A stretch of DNA of 64,000 bases. It comes from Candidatus Didemnitutus sp. (GTDB lineage Bacteria > Verrucomicrobiota > Verrucomicrobiia > Opitutales > Opitutaceae). Below, piece by piece: positions 7,420 through 15,197 of this stretch. The translations under genes were made by a program, and so were the position numbers. The notes beneath the pieces are model-generated. The model saw nothing but the letters and a program-made list of their open reading frames with translations. It was not told the origin of the DNA and did no database searches. The stretch lies in NCBI GenBank assembly GCA_019634575.1, contig JAHCAY010000002.1, positions 763,907-827,906 on the forward strand, given 5' to 3'. How positions within the stretch are numbered: the stretch's first letter is position 1; every line of letters starts with the position of its first letter.

Positions 7420-9978
7420 ATGTCCTCCGGCCTGCCCTTCGCGCTCTACAATCCCGCGCTGCTCACCCCAGACGCCTTGCTCGGCGAATTCATCGCCCGG
7501 CGTCCGATGCTCGACGCCCTGCTCAACACCATCCGCGAGAACACCGCCGGTCACGCTCCGCAACACGTGCTGCTGGTCGGTGCGCGCGGCATGGGTAAAA
7601 CCACCACGCTCTGGGCCATCGCGCACAGCGTGAGCCGCGACGCCACGCTCGCGAGGGAGTGGCAGCCGGTCGTGTTCGACGAGGAGAGCCGGCGCGTCGG
7701 CGATCTCGCCGACTTTTGGCTCGAGGCGATTCGGCAATGGGAGCACGCCACCAAGGATCCGGGTAACCGCACCCAAGCCCTGCTCGATACGGCCGGAGCC
7801 GACATCGAGGACCGCGCCCGCGAAGTTTTCCTGAGTGCCGTTAAGACCAGCGGCCGCCGCGCCCTGCTGCTGATCGACAATTTGAACGATGTGCTCGCTT
7901 CGATCCGCGACCCCGAGCCGCTGCATCGCCTGCGGGCCTTCCTCATGGAGGACTCCCGCGTCATGCTGATTGGCGGCGCCACACGTTACTTCCCGGAGGT
8001 CACCGACGTTGACCAGCCGTTCTACGACTTCTTCCGCGCTTTCGAGCTGAAGCCGCTGTCGTTGGAGGAAATGAAGGCCTGTCTGCTGGCTCTCGCCCAA
8101 AGTCGCGGTGGAGAGACCGTGGAAAAAGCCGTGCGGGAACGCGAAGGCACCATGCGCTCGCTGCATTTGCTGACCGGCGGAAATCCACGCCTCATCAAAA
8201 CCTTCTACCGCCTGCTGGCCGAGGGCCTGCGCGGCGACATCCGCGCCGACCTGGAGCGATTGCTCGACGAGTTCACGCCCTACTTCAAGTCCATCGTCGA
8301 TGCGCTCCCCACGCAGCAACAGCGCATCTTCGACACCGTGGCGCTCAACTGGGACCCCGTGGACGTCGCCACCATCGCCCACGCCACCCGCGTGCCGAGC
8401 AATCAGGTCAGCTCGCAGCTCCGCATGTTGGTCAAGGCCGGCCATGTCGCCGAAGCCGCCGGCAGCCCCAAGCGCAAAACCTACCTGCTCGCCGACCGCT
8501 TTTCGAATATCCACTACCTGATGCGCCACGGTCGCGCCGCCGGCAGCCGGTTCAATTGGTTTGTCGCCATCCTGCGGTTGATCTTCCCCGACCAAGACCA
8601 CGCCACAACCCTGGCGAGGCTGGCCCGACAAACCGCCGAATGCGGACCCGAGGGGATGCGCGATGCCCGCGAACTGCTGCACAGCGCGCTGAGTCGCGCC
8701 GATTCCGCCGACTCCCGCCGCGAATTGCTGCATGCCACCTTCCGGGAGACTTGGGATAAGGACACCTTTAACTCTTTCTCCCACTGGTTCGACCTGACAG
8801 AGGCAAAGCCTCACCTGCCCGAGAGCGATATCCTAGCCTTCTTCCAGCAGATGCCGACTGCTCTACGCAAGAAACTCGGCTATGAGCCCAGCTCGGCCCA
8901 GTGGTGGCATCGGCTTACGGATTTTCTGGAGGAGAAATCTGCGTGGGCGCTCGCCGAAGCCGCCTACCGCAAGGCCATCGAACTCGATCCCAAACGCGCC
9001 TACCCGTGGAACGATCTAGGCAACTTACTCCAAAATCACCTCGGCCGGCCCGCAGAAGCCGAGGTCGCCTATCGCAAGGCCATCGAACTCGGCCCCATAT
9101 ACGCCTACCCATGGAACGGCTTGGGCAATCTGCTCAAAAATCATCTCAGCCGGCCCGCAGAAGCCGAGGCCGCCTACCGTAAGGCCATCGAACTCGACCC
9201 CATATACGCCAACCCATGGAACGGTTTGGGCAATCTGCTCCAAGATCATCTCGGCCGGCCCGCCGAAGCCGAGGTCGCCTACCGCAAGGCCATCGAACTC
9301 GATCCCGAACTCGCCTACCCGTGGAACGGCCTGGGAAACCTACTCCAAGTTCATTTCAGCCGACCCGCCGAAGCCGAGGTCGCCTACCGCAAGGCCATCG
9401 AACTCGATCCCAAATTCACCAACCCATGGAACGGCTTGGGTAGCCTGCTCCGAGTTTACCTCGGCCGGCCCGCCGAAGCCGAAGCCGCCTATCGCAAGGC
9501 CATCGAACTCGATCCCAAACTCGCTCGCCCGCTGAGCGGTTTGGCTGAACTGCTCTCCAAGCAAGATGGCCGCATTTCAGAAGCCAGAGACTGCGCCATC
9601 CAAGCCCTCCTCCTCGAGCCGGATTCCGTTTTTGTCCGGCACGCCTTCCAGCAGTTGTGCACTGATCAAGCCAAGGCCTGGCAAGCGGTCTTGCCCTCAC
9701 TCGCCGCTTGGTGCGCCAGCCACCCCAAGGCCGGCAACGTCTTCGAGTTCACCGTGGACGGCTTCATCCGCTTCGCGCGCCTGACCAGCCCCGCCGAGGC
9801 CCTCGCGCTGCTCGACAGTGCTCCCGCCGCCGCGCAGCCCTTCGAGACTCTGCGCGACGCGTTCCTCGCCCACGCCGACCGCAATCACCTCGACCGTCTC
9901 GCGCCCGAGAGAAAAGTCGTGGCCATCGAGCTGCTCAACCGCATCAAAAACCCTCCAGCCGATCAGTCACAGAGTTGA
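7420..9978 (+). CDS. AAA ATPase with C-terminal TPR repeats
   Basis: This 852-residue protein has three parts. Residues 1 to about 300 form a P-loop NTPase with Walker A GARGMGKTT at 54-62 and a Walker B-like ALLLIDNLNDVL. A winged-helix-like linker follows (around 300-400). From about residue 510 there are at least six tetratricopeptide units of 35 residues built on AYRKAIELDP and WNGLGNLL. The layout NTPase-wHTH-TPR is STAND-like. It probably binds a partner or ligand through the TPR array and signals through the ATPase. It sits 6 bp after another AAA ATPase gene. The repeat units are nearly identical at DNA level, so unit number may change by slippage. Target and role are unknown. Confidence 0.75.
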   Translation: MSSGLPFALYNPALLTPDALLGEFIARRPMLDALLNTIRENTAGHAPQHVLLVGARGMGKTTTLWAIAHSVSRDATLAREWQPVVFDEESRRVGDLADFWLEAIRQWEHATKDPGNRTQALLDTAGADIEDRAREVFLSAVKTSGRRALLLIDNLNDVLASIRDPEPLHRLRAFLMEDSRVMLIGGATRYFPEVTDVDQPFYDFFRAFELKPLSLEEMKACLLALAQSRGGETVEKAVREREGTMRSLHLLTGGNPRLIKTFYRLLAEGLRGDIRADLERLLDEFTPYFKSIVDALPTQQQRIFDTVALNWDPVDVATIAHATRVPSNQVSSQLRMLVKAGHVAEAAGSPKRKTYLLADRFSNIHYLMRHGRAAGSRFNWFVAILRLIFPDQDHATTLARLARQTAECGPEGMRDARELLHSALSRADSADSRRELLHATFRETWDKDTFNSFSHWFDLTEAKPHLPESDILAFFQQMPTALRKKLGYEPSSAQWWHRLTDFLEEKSAWALAEAAYRKAIELDPKRAYPWNDLGNLLQNHLGRPAEAEVAYRKAIELGPIYAYPWNGLGNLLKNHLSRPAEAEAAYRKAIELDPIYANPWNGLGNLLQDHLGRPAEAEVAYRKAIELDPELAYPWNGLGNLLQVHFSRPAEAEVAYRKAIELDPKFTNPWNGLGSLLRVYLGRPAEAEAAYRKAIELDPKLARPLSGLAELLSKQDGRISEARDCAIQALLLEPDSVFVRHAFQQLCTDQAKAWQAVLPSLAAWCASHPKAGNVFEFTVDGFIRFARLTSPAEALALLDSAPAAAQPFETLRDAFLAHADRNHLDRLAPERKVVAIELLNRIKNPPADQSQS
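8962..9531 (+). repeat. 105-bp tandem repeat coding for TPR units
   Basis: The string AAGGCCATCGAACTC recurs at exactly 105-bp steps (8971, 9076, 9181, 9286, 9391, 9496). Each unit encodes one 35-residue TPR. Units 2-5 are nearly the same at nucleotide level, which indicates recent duplication or gene conversion. Confidence 0.92.
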
Positions 9979-10220
9979 TCAACTGAACCGCGTTCCGGAT
10001 AGCCGAACCCTCCACTGTGGATGACCGCGCGATCGAGCGCGCCAGCACCGAAACGCGCGAGCGCGACCCAAGCCGCGTTGGTTGCCGTAGGCCTCACCCG
10101 AGATGAGGTTCTACGGCTTGGCTGAAATCCGCTCGCGGTTTCACCCTGTTGTTGGGTTGGCCGTAGAGCTCGACCTCGGGTCGGTGCCCCACACGCGAGC
10201 GCGCTACACCTAAAACGCAC

Positions 10221-11387
10221 TCAGGCCAGCAGGTGCTGCCATTGGTCATCGCGCGCGCCGCGCGCCGCCTTGAGCGCGCCGATCGCGACGTAGCGTTTGA
10301 AATCCTGGCCGGCCAGCCGGACCTTCGGCGCTTCGTAGCCGTCCTTGGTCAGTCTTTCCTGCAGGACCGTGTCGATGCCGCGAATGCGGCTGCCACCGCC
10401 CGTGACGACGATGTTCTGCAAGAGTTGCGCGACCGAGTCGGACGGCGCGCGGGCGATGAGCGTCGCGAGCGCCGGATAGATTTTGTCGAGCAGGCGATTG
10501 CAGGCGCGACCGACGATCTCGCCCAGATCGAGCGTGTGCGCCTTGCCGCCGATCAGCACCTTCACCTCGATCGGCTTGCGAATGGGGCCGACATACGAGT
10601 GCTCCTCCTTGATCGCGCGGATCGTCCCGCGCGTGAGGCCGTTGTTCGGATAGATGCGCTCGAGTTCGTCCTCGATGATCTTGTCGATCGCGTCGCCGGC
10701 GAACGGCATGCTGATCTGATCCTCCGCCGTCGGAAAGAAACCCTGGATCAGGCAGAGGTCGCTCGTGCCGCCGCCGATGTCGACGAACAGCGAGTTCGTC
10801 ACCGGATCGGGGTAGTTCGGCTGACCGAGCCGCGTATCGTCGCGGAAACCGAGCGCCGCGAGAAACGGTTCGGGGATCAGCAGGACGCGATCGAACACGC
10901 CCGCCGCGCACGCGCGGATGTCCTCGCGCGCCGGATCGCCGGCATTGGCCGGCACGCCGATCACGGCGCGGATTTCCGCACCGCCCGCTGGATCGACCAC
11001 CGCGCGGATGCGCTGGACGAAATCACGTGCCGCGTCGCGATGCGCGATGATCCCGTCTTCGAGTGGCGCGACCATCCGCAGTTGCAGGCGGTGATTGAGC
11101 GCCTCCTCGCCGATCAGTGTCGTGGCATTGCCGGCGATGATGCCGTCGACCAGACCCTCGCGGGCGTAGCCCACGACGGAGGGGATCACTTTGCTGACGG
11201 TGGTGTCGCGCGTCTCGGCCGGTCCGGCGAGCACGCAGGAGGCGTTCGTGCCGAGATCGAATCCGACGAGGATGCGCCGACGCTCGCCTCCGCGGCGGGG
11301 CGCCGCGCTGTCGGCGGGACGATCGATGTTGGCGGGGATGGCGGCGGCCGGAACCTTCTTTTCAACGGGAGCAGTGGCTGTGGTCAT
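10221..11387 (-). CDS. MamK-like actin-family ATPase
   Basis: This 388-residue protein has the actin/Hsp70 fold motifs: phosphate-1 GFDLGTNAS (about residue 42), phosphate-2 VDIGGGTSDLCL and the adenosine motif VVTGGGSRIRGI. Segments such as AVIGVPANAG, IPEPFLAALGF, AEDQISMPFAGDAID, AIKEEHSYVG and LLQNIV follow the magnetosome filament protein MamK more closely than MreB or DnaK. It is therefore predicted to form cytoplasmic filaments, but no magnetosome gene is nearby, so a magnetotactic role is not implied. The first ~38 residues are a Pro/Ala-rich extension. I chose the ATG encoding MTTATAP. A small gene lies 28 bp upstream in the same direction, and the R-body operon diverges beyond it. 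Confidence 0.8.
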   Translation of the reverse strand: MTTATAPVEKKVPAAAIPANIDRPADSAAPRRGGERRRILVGFDLGTNASCVLAGPAETRDTTVSKVIPSVVGYAREGLVDGIIAGNATTLIGEEALNHRLQLRMVAPLEDGIIAHRDAARDFVQRIRAVVDPAGGAEIRAVIGVPANAGDPAREDIRACAAGVFDRVLLIPEPFLAALGFRDDTRLGQPNYPDPVTNSLFVDIGGGTSDLCLIQGFFPTAEDQISMPFAGDAIDKIIEDELERIYPNNGLTRGTIRAIKEEHSYVGPIRKPIEVKVLIGGKAHTLDLGEIVGRACNRLLDKIYPALATLIARAPSDSVAQLLQNIVVTGGGSRIRGIDTVLQERLTKDGYEAPKVRLAGQDFKRYVAIGALKAARGARDDQWQHLLA

Positions 11388-11415
11388 AGGATTGGGATGG
11401 TGGGTTGAATGAAAA

Positions 11416-11862
11416 TCAGCGGCTCGCTCCGCGCCTGACGGCGCGATCCCCCGCGAGCATCGCATCGAGAAAATCGGCAATCTCCAGCGAGCCGCCCGGA
11501 GGCGCGGTCTCGGCCGCCGGTCGGCTCCCGCCCGGCACCGCAGCGGCGCGCGGCGTCGCGTGCGCCGGAGTCGGCCAACGCCCCGCGAGTTGCTGAATCA
11601 GCAAATCCGCGATGATCACCGCCTCCGCCGCGCGCGCCGATTCGGCGGCAAAAATCCGATCGATCTCAGCCTGGCTCACGGCCGTATCGCCGTGCGCGGC
11701 GCGCATCGCCGCGATGGCGGCCGCAAGGTCGGTTCGCTCAAGGCGGTCCGCTTCCGCCACGTCGCCGCGCTCGCGCAGGACGCAAATCCGGCGAATGAGG
11801 CGCGTGAGATCGTCCCGGCCGCTGTCGCTCGAAGGAGAGAACGAGAGGTGAGGTGTGTTCAA
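11416..11862 (-). CDS. Conserved small helical protein upstream of the MamK-like gene
   Basis: This is a ~148-residue protein with no recognised domain. It has two helical segments: DLTRLIRRICVLRERGDVAEADRLE, seen at residues ~17-45, and a region rich in Ala with AEIDRIFAAE and AVIIADLLIQQLAG. A Pro-rich linker and a short helix (EIADFLDAML) follow at the end. The start is uncertain: the longer frame reaches 11958, and the TTG at 11862 is the first plausible start that removes a non-coding-looking N-terminus. It lies 28 bp before the actin-like gene, so the two are probably one transcript; it could be a filament regulator or partner. Confidence 0.55.
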   Translation of the reverse strand: MNTPHLSFSPSSDSGRDDLTRLIRRICVLRERGDVAEADRLERTDLAAAIAAMRAAHGDTAVSQAEIDRIFAAESARAAEAVIIADLLIQQLAGRWPTPAHATPRAAAVPGGSRPAAETAPPGGSLEIADFLDAMLAGDRAVRRGASR

Positions 11863-12265
11863 AGCGATGACGGCCCATCGACTCGGCGAGACGAAGAAGG
11901 TTCGGGAGAAATTTTTCCGCGCGGGTGCCGTGCCTTGCCGGCAGCCGCGGCGCGCCACCCGCGCCGTCGGCGTGCTTCGCCGCCGGCCGGCCGTCTTTCA
12001 CTCGGAGCGATGCGGTTATTTTCAAAACGTCGGCACATTTGCGCACGCACTGCACCTCCGGCCTGGGACATTTCCCCATGACGTTTCCGTCTGATCTCCC
12101 GCCGGACAAATACCGTGCCGCACGCGCCGCGGCTGACCGCACCCGCCCTCGACCGCCTGAGGGATTTTCGCGGGGTTCCTCGGTTGACTTCGGCGACGCG
12201 CTCCGACTTTCTCCCGCGCACACGGGCCATGGCTGTCGCTCCATCAGCGACGCTTCCACGCCACC
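11863..12265. other. Divergent intergenic region between actin-like and R-body units
   Basis: This is ~400 bp with no convincing gene. It should hold the promoters for the leftward actin-like unit and the rightward RebB operon. A relatively AT-rich stretch (about 12009-12030 and 12085-12112) is the likeliest promoter area, but I see no clear -35/-10 pair. Overlapping frames here look non-coding. Confidence 0.4.
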
Positions 12266-12619
12266 ATGCCTTCGTCAGACCCTTCCGCGCCCGGCTCGTC
12301 CGCCGGCGCGCTCCCCGACGAGATCGTGCAGAGCATTGCCATCGCCAATGCCACGACCATCGCCTCGCAGCCCGCCATCCTCGCCAACCTGGGCCTCGCC
12401 AACGAAATCCTGAACGCGAACCTGCAACAGCAGGCCCAGATCGCGCAGCAGCAAGCCGTGAATCTTCTCACGCTCGCCATCGTCGCCAAATCCGTCGCCA
12501 CGATCCTGCGCGACAATCCCGCCGGTGGCGCAAGCACCGCGGAGATCCAGGAACTCCTCGCCGTCCTGAAATCGGTGCCAGCGTCCGCGCCCGCGCCCGC
12601 TTCAGCTCCCGCCTCCTAA
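12266..12619 (+). CDS. RebB-family R-body protein 1
   Basis: This 117-residue protein is of the RebB/'killing trait' type. It has a central Ala/Asn/Gln-rich amphipathic segment with IAIANATTIASQPAILANLG and repeated NLQQQAQIAQQQAVN. A short acidic/Ala-Pro tail follows (VPASAPAPASAPAS). RebB-family proteins polymerise into R-bodies, coiled ribbons that extend on a pH change and rupture membranes in Caedibacter; many free-living bacteria also carry them. It is the first gene of a five-gene rightward operon whose second gene is a paralogue. Assignment rests on the motif pattern. Confidence 0.75.
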   Translation: MPSSDPSAPGSSAGALPDEIVQSIAIANATTIASQPAILANLGLANEILNANLQQQAQIAQQQAVNLLTLAIVAKSVATILRDNPAGGASTAEIQELLAVLKSVPASAPAPASAPAS

Positions 12620-12652
12620 CCCCTTCAACCTCCACCCTTACTCCCTCCTCCC

Positions 12653-12994
12653 ATGCCCGACGCCCCCATCACCGCCCCCAATCCCCTCAACGAGACCGCC
12701 CTGGTCGTCGCCATCACCAACCTCAAGAGCATCGCCGAACAGCCCGCCATGCTCTCGAACCTCGCGTATTCGAACGTGATCGCGAACACCAACCTCTCGC
12801 AGCAAAACGCCGTCGCCAATCAGCAGGCGATGAACGAACTCGGCATCTCCATCGTCGGCAAAACGGTGAACAAGGTCTCCGACCTCGGCCCGCTCGAGGC
12901 CCGCTCCGCCGTCGATATCCTCACCAACAACGAATACGCCCAGACGATCGCCGACCTCAAGGCCACCCTGCAGGCGTTCAACAGCAAGTCGTGA
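12653..12994 (+). CDS. RebB-family R-body protein 2
   Basis: This 113-residue paralogue of the preceding gene shares the pattern VVAITNLKSIAEQPAMLSNL and NLSQQNAVANQQAMNELG, then a variable C-terminus (ILTNNEYAQTIADLKATL). Two or more RebB paralogues are normal in R-body loci and are thought to copolymerise. The stop overlaps the GTG start of the next gene (GTGA at 12991-12994), which indicates translational coupling. Confidence 0.75.
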   Translation: MPDAPITAPNPLNETALVVAITNLKSIAEQPAMLSNLAYSNVIANTNLSQQNAVANQQAMNELGISIVGKTVNKVSDLGPLEARSAVDILTNNEYAQTIADLKATLQAFNSKS

Positions 12995-13590
12995 CCTTTG
13001 CCGCGTCCAAGCGCCGACGACCGAGCGCCACTGCCGCACTCGGCTCGCCGGCCACTCTGGCGGCCAAGCAGCCGGGCGCGTGGCGGGACCGCCCGCTGCC
13101 GCCCAACGCGCCCGCGCAGCCGTATTGCGTGCGCCCGCCCGTGCAGCTGCGCGTGGTCAACGCCACACCCGCCCAGTTGCGCGCCGCACTCGCGCAAATC
13201 GCCGTCGAGGAGGCACCGGCGGGCGCGCAGGCGACAATTCCGCGACCGCCCGCCCCCGCGCGCGCGGCATTGCCCGACCTCAGCCGCGCCGTGCTCGATC
13301 GCGCGCTCGCCACGCTGCACACGCCCACCGCGCTCGCCGAGCGGGTGGAGCACTACATCGCACCGCGCAACTCCGCCCACACCGACCCCGCTCCGGTGCC
13401 CAGCGCCATCGCCGCACGCCTCGCCGAAGGCAACGGCCGCATCAGCGGCGGCGGCACCGCCACCGATCCCTGGGCGTGTTCCGACTCGCGGCCGCTCTAC
13501 CTGACCGCACCCGCGACGATTTGCTTCGTCGGCCTCGCGGCGAACCAGTTGAACCTCGCCGAGATTTTCGGCCTGCCCGCAACCCCGTGA
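12991..13590 (+). CDS. R-body operon protein of unknown function (199 aa)
   Basis: The gene begins at a GTG inside the stop of the second RebB gene. The product has a basic N-terminus (KRRR), a Pro/Ala-rich middle and a C-terminal part with NGRISGGGTATDPWACSD and LYLTAPATICFVGLAANQ. I recognise no domain. Its place within a tightly overlapping RebB operon suggests a role in R-body assembly, length control or expression. The next gene again starts at a GTG overlapping this stop. Confidence 0.6.
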   Translation: MTFAASKRRRPSATAALGSPATLAAKQPGAWRDRPLPPNAPAQPYCVRPPVQLRVVNATPAQLRAALAQIAVEEAPAGAQATIPRPPAPARAALPDLSRAVLDRALATLHTPTALAERVEHYIAPRNSAHTDPAPVPSAIAARLAEGNGRISGGGTATDPWACSDSRPLYLTAPATICFVGLAANQLNLAEIFGLPATP

Positions 13591-13898
13591 CTTCCCTGGC
13601 CCCGGAGCGTCCGCTCCCGACTTGCGAGGAAATCGCCCGCGATCTCGAGCGTCGCGGACGCGCCGCCGCGGCGGCGACGGCTCAACTCTTCCGTCTGCGC
13701 GAGCATCAGCGCACATGCGCCACGGGTCCGCATCGCGTTTTTCATTTTCCCGCCACGCGCCAGCTCGTCGTCCTCCGCGACATTGCCCAAGTCGAAGGCG
13801 CCGCCTGCGTGCACGAGTGCGATTCGTTCGCCGCCGCACTCGCGTGGACCAACCACCGCCTCGCCGCCATTCTGGCCACCTCTGCTCCGCGCCCATGA
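13587..13898 (+). CDS. R-body operon small protein (103 aa)
   Basis: This gene starts at a GTG overlapping the previous stop (GTGA at 13587) and ends in ATGA shared with the next gene. The 103 residues are soluble-looking, with an N-terminal helix (CEEIARDLERRGRAAAAATAQ) and a Cys/His pair (AACVHECDSF). I recognise no domain. The chain of three stop/start overlaps strongly supports it as a real gene despite its small size. Confidence 0.55.
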   Translation: MTSLAPERPLPTCEEIARDLERRGRAAAAATAQLFRLREHQRTCATGPHRVFHFPATRQLVVLRDIAQVEGAACVHECDSFAAALAWTNHRLAAILATSAPRP

Positions 13899-14170
13899 AC
13901 ACCCCGCTCTCCCCGCATCAACGCGCCAAGCTCGCCCTCGACCTGCTGGCGCAACTGCGCCGGGCCGCTCCGCAGTCGCGCCTCGCTCCGCTGCCGGACG
14001 CTCCGGCGCTCGCCCGCGAGGTCGCGACTCACGCGAAAGACCTCAGCCACGCGCTCGCGACCGTCGTCCAAACCGGCGACGCCACCGCCCAATCCACCCA
14101 CGTCATCGCGCAGGCGCTCGGCGCCCAACACGCTGCCGTCCGACAGGTGCTCGGCTTGTCCAAACCGTAG
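13895..14170 (+). CDS. R-body operon small protein (91 aa)
   Basis: This is the last gene of the RebB operon, starting at ATGA overlapping the previous stop. The 91-residue product is helical and Ala-rich (SPHQRAKLALDLLAQLRRAA; THVIAQALGAQHAAVRQVLG) with no known domain. A terminator-like hairpin follows at 14294. Confidence 0.55.
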   Translation: MNTPLSPHQRAKLALDLLAQLRRAAPQSRLAPLPDAPALAREVATHAKDLSHALATVVQTGDATAQSTHVIAQALGAQHAAVRQVLGLSKP

Positions 14171-14293
14171 GTCATCTTGCGCCTGCGGCCGGTGTCCTTT
14201 GCCGCATTTACGTCGCGCCGAACCGCTGACGGACGAACCGCACCATCGACACACGACCTGCGACGCGACGGCAATTTTCGCACTATAATCTTC

Positions 14294-14325
14294 CGGCGAC
14301 GTCTTCCGCGTCGCCGCTTGTTTTC
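14294..14325 (+). terminator. Terminator-like hairpin after the R-body operon
   Basis: CGGCGACG (14294-14301) pairs with CGTCGCCG (14309-14316) and is followed by CTTGTTTTC. A perfect TATAAT lies just upstream at 14284-14289 without a good -35 box, so the hairpin could alternatively lie at the 5' end of the next transcript. Confidence 0.6.
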
Positions 14326-14453
14326 GCCAACCGGCAGACGGATAGTATGGCACCGCGGGCACGTTGGCTGCCCCTCGGAGAGAATCGGCAGACAGCGCGC
14401 ACCCACCCCGGGCCTGCGCCCGGGCGACTTGATGCCCCCAGTCCGTCACGCCC

Positions 14454-15156
14454 ATGAAAACTCCGCGATTCCTCGCCCTCCTCGCGCTCGCGGCGCCGCT
14501 CCTCTGCCCCGCGGGCCAGAAAACCGCCCCCCCACGACACCGTCTCGCTTCCCGAAGTCGCGTTCCCCATTCAAATGCTGCGACGGGGAGTCACTCACGG
14601 CGAAGTGCAGGCGATCCTGAAAATCGGCCCGGACGCCCGCCTTCAGGACACGCTGGTCACCGCCTACACGAACAAAGCTTTTGCCGACGCTGTCCTCGCT
14701 GCGCTGCCGCAGGGCGTCTTCCGTCCCCGTTTGGTCGATGGCCGCCCGGTCACCACGATCGCAGCGGTGACGGTGCGGTTCGAGGTCCAAGGTCTGCTCG
14801 TGATCGAACGCTTCGCGAGCGACGACGTCGAATTCCGTCCCGGCGTCCTCGCCTACCAACCCTGCGACCCGACACGCCTCGACCAACCGCTGCAAACAAT
14901 GTTCGCGCCCTCGCCTGGTTATCCGCGCGAGCTGCGCGACCAAGCCGTGCAAGGTCGCGTGGAGCTCGAATACTACGTCGACGAATCCGGCCGCGTCCGC
15001 GTGCCGATCGTCACCCAAGCCGGCAACGACACGCTGGCCAGCCTGAGCCTCGCAGCCGTCGAACGGTGGCGCTTCGTGCCGCCGTGCAGCCAGGGCCGGC
15101 CCGTGCTGGTGCGCGTTCGCCAGACGTTCCTCTTCCAGCCGGCGGCGGAGAGCTGA
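14454..15156 (+). pseudogene. Energy-transducer TonB-like periplasmic protein, frameshifted
   Basis: A signal peptide (MKTPRFLALLALAAPLLCPA) starts in one frame at 14454, and the body continues in another frame from about 14535. The switch falls in a run of seven Cs (14528-14534). Removing one C joins the frames and gives TAPHDTVSLPEV followed by the long downstream frame. The body ends in a TonB C-terminal-like domain (PSPGYPRELRDQAVQGRVEL, VERWRFVPP). Such proteins link TonB-type energy transduction or act as periplasmic binders. It is either a true frameshift, a phase-variable homopolymer or a sequencing error in a C-tract. Confidence 0.7.
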
Positions 15157-15197
15157 GCGTTCACATCCAGTCCCTCATCGCACGGACGCTGGAGTCG

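Noticed and set aside
8962..9531. CRISPR array
   Set aside because: The regular 105-bp period encodes in-frame TPR units with no alternating repeat/spacer pattern.
10233..11408. 391-residue plus-strand frame over the actin-like gene
   Set aside because: Shadow of the MamK-like gene; no motif and unusual Arg/Asp composition.
10221..14170. Magnetosome gene island
   Set aside because: Only a MamK-like actin is present; no mamA, B, E, I, M or other magnetosome genes are seen.
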